The notes under the pieces are model-generated. The model was not told the DNA's origin. It did no database searches and worked only from the letters and a program-made list of their open reading frames with translations. A stretch of 64,000 nt of DNA from Nitrososphaerota archaeon (GTDB lineage Archaea > Thermoproteota > Nitrososphaeria > Nitrososphaerales > Gagatemarchaeaceae): the NCBI GenBank assembly GCA_028866945.1, contig JAGWHE010000001.1:1-64000 (forward strand). Reading direction: 5' to 3'. Position 1 is the first letter of the stretch. Each line of letters starts with the position of its first letter. The position numbers were made by a program, and so were the translations under genes. Of this stretch, positions 60,730-64,000 are shown piece after piece.

Positions 60730-60840
60730 TCACTCAACTGCGACCTGCATACAAGCCGCCCTCTGATACTTGCAGCAGGTGCACTTCGTGCAGCTCTCGT
60801 AGTCCTTGTGCTTGCAAACCCTGCAGATGCACGACGCCAC
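60730..60840 (-). CDS. 36-residue cysteine-rich protein
   Basis: A 36-residue frame from a GTG at 60840 to a TGA at 60730. The translation is MASCICRVCKHKDYESCTKC followed by a CxCC motif and a final Cys: nine cysteines in 36 residues. This spacing (CxCxxC...CxxCxCC) looks like a compact zinc or iron-sulfur binding domain. It starts 14 bp after the HD gene stop, so it is likely the last gene of the trm56-tfe-HD unit. No family recognised. Confidence 0.6.
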   Translation of the reverse strand: MASCICRVCKHKDYESCTKCTCCKYQRAACMQVAVE

Positions 60841-60853
60841 GTTTTGGCGCCCT

Positions 60854-61405
60854 TCAGTGAGTTTCTTTAATCTTATCGAAGATGAGCTTCTCGGGGTCTC
60901 CGCCCAGCTCCTCCTGCACTCCGCGTTTCAGGGCGAGAAGCCTCTCCACATCGTGCTTCTTGACCTTGAACCTGTACACCTCGCCGTCGAAGGGTCTGAC
61001 CAGGTCGCCGTCCACCATCTTGTCTGCGAAGCACACGATCCTCTCCTCCAGCGTCCGGGGGACATAGTCGAGGTCAGGGAGCCCCAGGGTCCTCGCTTCC
61101 TCCGGAGAGATTCCGGCTCCCACATGTCTCCTCACGATCTCCACCACCTTCCCGTCTGCTCCCTCCTTCTCGACAATGTCCGCCCCCTCGACTCCATGTC
61201 TCACGGTCTGGACCCTGGACCTCCCGATGTCGTGAAGCAGGGCACCTGCGACCACCGCCCTGGTGTCCACCGGCCGCCCGCGGTGCTCGAACTCGTCGGC
61301 CAGGATCTTCGCGACTTTCGCCACCGTCTCACAGTGCCTGACTGTCTTCTCGTTGCTTCCGTGCCTCCGATGGAGCGCCATGGCCTCTCCTTCGGAAGGA
61401 ATCAC
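60854..61405 (-). CDS. HD-domain phosphohydrolase
   Basis: 183 residues, GTG start overlapping the tfe stop (GTGA). His in VRHCETVAKV, then LLHDIGR (HD pair), then RHVGAG and a late Asp (ADKMVDGD) form the HD metal site. It resembles the archaeal TIGR00295-type group of predicted nucleotide or metabolite phosphohydrolases. The linkage to tfe suggests co-expression, not necessarily a shared function. Confidence 0.88.
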   Translation of the reverse strand: MIPSEGEAMALHRRHGSNEKTVRHCETVAKVAKILADEFEHRGRPVDTRAVVAGALLHDIGRSRVQTVRHGVEGADIVEKEGADGKVVEIVRRHVGAGISPEEARTLGLPDLDYVPRTLEERIVCFADKMVDGDLVRPFDGEVYRFKVKKHDVERLLALKRGVQEELGGDPEKLIFDKIKETH

Positions 61406-61911
61406 TTGGCCAGTTCCTCTTCCAGCTGTCTAATCTTCCACCGCAGCGCTTCTTTCAGCTCCGCGTTGTCAAGGCGGTTGAGGGGTTTCCCGCAGGTCGG
61501 GCACTTGAAGAAGTTCTCCATGGCATCCTCGAACGTCCTCGTCAGACACGTGGAGGTCCCACAATGGTAGAACTCGTGCATCTCTTCGAAGTCGAGCCTC
61601 TGCTTCAGCCTGTTGACCACCTTCTTCCTCTGTGTCTGGATGAACCCATCGGTCTGGTCCCTCTGGGCTTTCCATCTGTAGACGAACCAGCCGCGCTTGG
61701 GGTCCCTGACCCTGACCCCGGTGATCAGGCTCCGGCCGAAGAGGTCGTAGAGCGCCTTCCTCACTGTCTTGATTTTGAGCCCGGTCGCCGACGCGATCTC
61801 CTCGTCAGTCGCATTTTCGTTGTTGAGGAGTGCTCTCGCGACCCGCACATAGTCCGGCCCTCCAATGAGGCCGGCGACCTTTACAAAGGTGTCTTCGTAT
61901 TCAATCTTCAA
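61402..61911 (-). CDS. tfe: Transcription factor E subunit alpha
   Basis: 169 residues, TTG start overlapping the trm56 stop (TTGA). The N-terminal winged helix (ATDEEIASATGLKIKTVRKALYDLF) is followed by a linker and a zinc ribbon (CGTST...CPTCGKPL). It stimulates open-complex formation by archaeal RNA polymerase. It is the second gene of the trm56-tfe-HD-small-Cys unit. Confidence 0.93.
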   Translation of the reverse strand: MKIEYEDTFVKVAGLIGGPDYVRVARALLNNENATDEEIASATGLKIKTVRKALYDLFGRSLITGVRVRDPKRGWFVYRWKAQRDQTDGFIQTQRKKVVNRLKQRLDFEEMHEFYHCGTSTCLTRTFEDAMENFFKCPTCGKPLNRLDNAELKEALRWKIRQLEEELAK

Positions 61912-62444
61912 TTTTCTACAACTCTCTTGCCGTGGGAGGTCGGCAAGATTCTGAGACGACTTTTCTGAAACGTCCTCTTAAGCTCTTCCCCACCCTGTAT
62001 CTCATGCAGCACTATGGCCAGGGCCGCCACCTCCGAGTGGGGCTGGGAGGTCACCGCCACGTTGTAGTCAGCCTCATGGTAGACTTTGCCGGGGACCTTG
62101 GGCCCTCCTACGACTATAAGCAGCTTGTCGAGCTTCTTCAGGTCGGGGACGACCTCCTGTATCGGCATCCCATACATCGTCAGGTGGACGACGCTCCTGC
62201 CTTCCTTCTTCGCCTCCCGGATCACGCCCCTCCACGAGGCCCCCAGCTCGGCGTGGAAGTCCCCGCCCCAGGTCCTGTTCACTTCTTCCAGTGTCCTGAG
62301 CACGTCCTTCTCGGCGTCCTCTAGATAGATCGACTCTGCCCCCAGCGCCCTCGAGACCAGGCACAGGTGGGTCAGTGTCCTTTCATCCCTCACATATCTC
62401 TGGCCCACGCGGAGAACTCTGATGCTTGTCGGGATGCCTTCCAC
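61908..62444 (-). CDS. trm56: tRNA 2'-O-methyltransferase Trm56
   Basis: 178 residues from the GTG at 62444. RVLRVGQRYVRDERTLTHL, VHLTMYGMPIQEV, VVGGPKVPGKVY and VTSQPHSEVAALAIVL are the archaeal Trm56 (SPOUT) blocks. It methylates the ribose of C56 in the tRNA T-loop. First gene of the unit with tfe. Longer in-frame starts exist upstream but would add a non-conserved Arg-rich tail. Confidence 0.92.
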   Translation of the reverse strand: MEGIPTSIRVLRVGQRYVRDERTLTHLCLVSRALGAESIYLEDAEKDVLRTLEEVNRTWGGDFHAELGASWRGVIREAKKEGRSVVHLTMYGMPIQEVVPDLKKLDKLLIVVGGPKVPGKVYHEADYNVAVTSQPHSEVAALAIVLHEIQGGEELKRTFQKSRLRILPTSHGKRVVEN

Positions 62445-62565
62445 CGTGGCACCGCCCAGCGGTCGAATAGATGAACGATTCCGACCCCTCCACGTCCGTC
62501 GCAATCGGTCGATTGGTCCGCGCCAGACCGCCGCCTCTTTATCGGGCCTGCCCTGCGCCCAGCCG

Positions 62566-63033
62566 TTGAAGCCGTCGGACGACCTGAGGACAGTCTCCCT
62601 CATGGTCGACTATCTCTTCGGTAGGGGGGTCAGCAGGGCGCTCCCAACATCGGGGTTCCAGCTCTATCATTCCCGGAGGTCCGGCCGGGTTAAGCTCGTC
62701 AACCTCGACGGCAGGATCTTTGCGACGGTCAAGCCGAACGGCTCCATGGCCCTTTCCGTCTACGGGGCCACGGTCCTCTCGAAGAGCCCCAAGTTCCGGG
62801 AGAACTGCGTCCGAGTCTCCGATGACGCCGTCCCCTTCGTGAAGGGAGGCAAGTCGGTCTTCTGCAGGTTCGTGATTCAGGCCGGGAAGAACATACAGCC
62901 CAAGGGCGAGGTAGCGGTGACCGACGTCCGCGGTCGCATCCTGGGGGTCGGGATGGCGGTGCTGAGTGGGAGTGTCATGCGACAGTTTAAACACGGGGTG
63001 GCGGTGAAGGTCAGAGCAGGTCTGCCGGCATGA
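62566..63033 (+). CDS. PUA-domain RNA-binding protein
   Basis: 155 residues from the TTG at 62566, about 27 bp from a TATA-like ctttatcg. The N-terminal half has beta strands; a C-terminal PUA domain (about 75-150) contains FVKGGKSVFCRFVIQAG and VTDVRGRILGVGMAVLSG. It is the archaeal PUA protein that often precedes NAC, and its stop overlaps the NAC ATG (ATGA), so it may act on ribosomes or tRNA. Confidence 0.85.
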   Translation: MKPSDDLRTVSLMVDYLFGRGVSRALPTSGFQLYHSRRSGRVKLVNLDGRIFATVKPNGSMALSVYGATVLSKSPKFRENCVRVSDDAVPFVKGGKSVFCRFVIQAGKNIQPKGEVAVTDVRGRILGVGMAVLSGSVMRQFKHGVAVKVRAGLPA

Positions 63034-63362
63034 AGATGGACAACAGGAACGCCAGGCGCATGATGGACAGGATGGGTATCAACATGAAAGAGATTCCCAA
63101 CGTGGAGGAGGTAATCATAAGGACGGCCGACAAGGAGCTGCACATCACCAACGCTTCCGTGTCCGAAGTCAACGCCCAGGGGAACCGCATCTTCCAGGTG
63201 GCGGGGGAGGTCGAGGAGGTCGAGGTCGAGAAGAAGGCCTTCAGCGACGAAGACATACTCCTAGTCCAGCAGCAGACCGGGTCCAGCAGGGAGAAGGCGG
63301 TCGCAGCCCTGGAACAGTCGGAGGGCGAAGTGGCCAGGGCGATCCTGAAGCTCACCTCATAG
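63030..63362 (+). CDS. nac: Nascent polypeptide-associated complex protein (NAC)
   Basis: 110 residues. The N-terminal NAC domain (NARRMMDRMGINMKEIPNVEEVIIRTADKELHI) is followed by a C-terminal UBA domain (SDEDILLVQQQTGSSREKAVAALEQSEG). It binds nascent chains at the ribosome exit. Translationally coupled to the PUA gene. Length is typical for archaeal NAC-alpha. Confidence 0.95.
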   Translation: MKMDNRNARRMMDRMGINMKEIPNVEEVIIRTADKELHITNASVSEVNAQGNRIFQVAGEVEEVEVEKKAFSDEDILLVQQQTGSSREKAVAALEQSEGEVARAILKLTS

Positions 63363-63410
63363 TCTGAACGTTTAATTACAGAACTCGGAGGCAGACGAAT
63401 CGAGGCTTAC

Positions 63411-63740
63411 ATGACTTCGGCCGTCGAAGAGACTGTGAAGGCCCTGGTGCAGTTCGAGTCGGAGCTCGACAGGGCTAAGGCCGACGCAGCCGAAGCAAAG
63501 AGGAGGGCGACGAAGGACGCGGCCGACTGGGCCGAAGGGGCGAGGGCCACGGCGGTCTCGAGGGCCCAAGAGATAGCGTCTCAGAGGGTCGCCAAGGCGA
63601 AGAAGGACGCCGAGGCCGACGCAGACAAGATCGTGAAGAAGGGGGAGGCGGAACTCAGGACGTTCGAGGGCTCCATTTCGAAGCACAGGTCCGAGGCGGC
63701 CAAGATGGTGGCGGCCAGGCTCCTGGGTGAGGGCGCATGA
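63411..63740 (+). CDS. A-type ATP synthase subunit H
   Basis: 109 residues. A long, Ala/Lys/Glu-rich helix with coiled-coil heptads typical of AhaH (peripheral stalk). A TATA-like gtttaattac lies about 35-40 bp before the ATG. It heads the A-type ATPase operon at the right edge of the window and overlaps the subunit F gene (ATGA). Confidence 0.82.
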   Translation: MTSAVEETVKALVQFESELDRAKADAAEAKRRATKDAADWAEGARATAVSRAQEIASQRVAKAKKDAEADADKIVKKGEAELRTFEGSISKHRSEAAKMVAARLLGEGA

Positions 63741-64000
63741 AGGTGGTCGCGGTCGGTGGCAAGGCGTTCGTCACGGGGTTCGTGCTTTCTGGCGTCAGCG
63801 GGGAATACGTGTCCAGCGCGGACGCTGCGCTCGGGAAGATCGAGTCTCTCTCCAAAGACCCTACCGTGGGTCTGATCATGGTGAGCGACGACGTGGCCAA
63901 GCCGATCTCCGACAAGCTCACCGCCATGAGGGCGAAGAAGGCGATACCCTTGATCTATGAGGTGCCGGGCCCGGGGAGCAAGAAGGAGAAGGTCGAGTAC
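63737..64000 (+). CDS. atpF: A-type ATP synthase subunit F (partial, 3' end outside window)
   Basis: The first 88 codons are in the window. MKVVAVGGKAFVTGFVLSGV and KDPTVGLIMVSDDVAKPI, then IPLIYEVPGPGS, are the V/A-type subunit F Rossmann-like blocks. Subunit F links the central stalk. The rest of the operon lies beyond the window edge. Confidence 0.88.
   Translation, partial: MKVVAVGGKAFVTGFVLSGVSGEYVSSADAALGKIESLSKDPTVGLIMVSDDVAKPISDKLTAMRAKKAIPLIYEVPGPGSKKEKVEY

Noticed and set aside
1-64000. CRISPR arrays, insertion sequences, integrases, rRNA genes
   Set aside because: No regularly spaced repeats, no transposase or integrase motifs and no rRNA-like sequence seen on either strand.

Overview
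The window is GC-rich, gene-dense archaeal chromosome. Archaeal marks include a TFE-alpha gene, Mre11-Rad50, NreA, TiaS, Trm56, Tsr3, archaeal NAC with its PUA neighbour, an A-type ATP synthase operon, an archaeal-type RNase P RNA, and an initiator tRNA gene with a bulge-helix-bulge intron. A Snf7/ESCRT-III (CdvB-type) protein, a DUF4443 regulator, a TrpB2-type tryptophan synthase and the GC-rich codon use fit a Thaumarchaeota/Nitrososphaeria-related lineage; no ammonia-oxidation gene is present. The lineage is an inference, not a measurement. Many genes look leaderless: a TATA-like box sits about 24-30 bp before an ATG, GTG or TTG start. I see no rRNA, CRISPR array, integrase or insertion sequence.

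Layout. 1-7.5 kb: a truncated SIS protein, SfsA, an RNase H-fold protein, a TMEM175-like membrane protein, a YgjP-type metallohydrolase, a class III adenylate cyclase fused to TolB-like and TPR regions, and a 7-TM protein/winged-helix pair. 7.5-21.8 kb: redox enzymes (aldo/keto reductase, nitroreductase, thioredoxin-fold protein), an orphan ParB, TrpB2, MsrB, a cysteine-synthase-like/rhodanese fusion, a cytoplasmic HtrA protease, CBS and MIT-like proteins, an LMW-phosphatase fusion and an aminotransferase. 21.8-25.5 kb: pyrE-pyrD-pyrF and a phosphoribosyltransferase, flanked by two nuclease-fold proteins. 25.5-26.9 kb holds the two longest stretches without a clear protein gene.

26.9-33.3 kb: FKBP, small zinc ribbons, a three-gene coiled-coil/SPFH/zinc-ribbon operon, a DUF72 protein and DinB polymerase. 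33.3-40.0 kb: a likely catabolic island (MFS transporter, HyuA-HyuB, sarcosine-oxidase-like flavoenzyme) for hydantoin, oxoproline or N-methyl amino compounds. 40-51.4 kb: membrane proteins and ECF-type S components (one next to a DUF4430 surface protein), methyltransferases, NnrE, CdvB-type ESCRT-III, a secreted CAP protein, HIT, a MIP18-family protein, an F420-type oxidoreductase and an EamA transporter.

51.4-64 kb: an information-processing block with AlaX, NreA, Rad50, Mre11, rnpB, Tsr3, TiaS, a cystathionine gamma-synthase-like enzyme, initiator tRNA-Met, a 36-residue Cys-rich protein, an HD hydrolase, TFE, Trm56, PUA protein, NAC and the start of the A-type ATPase operon (subunits H and F). 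Repair genes are contiguous, tRNA/rRNA processing genes cluster together, and many neighbouring genes overlap by 4 bp.
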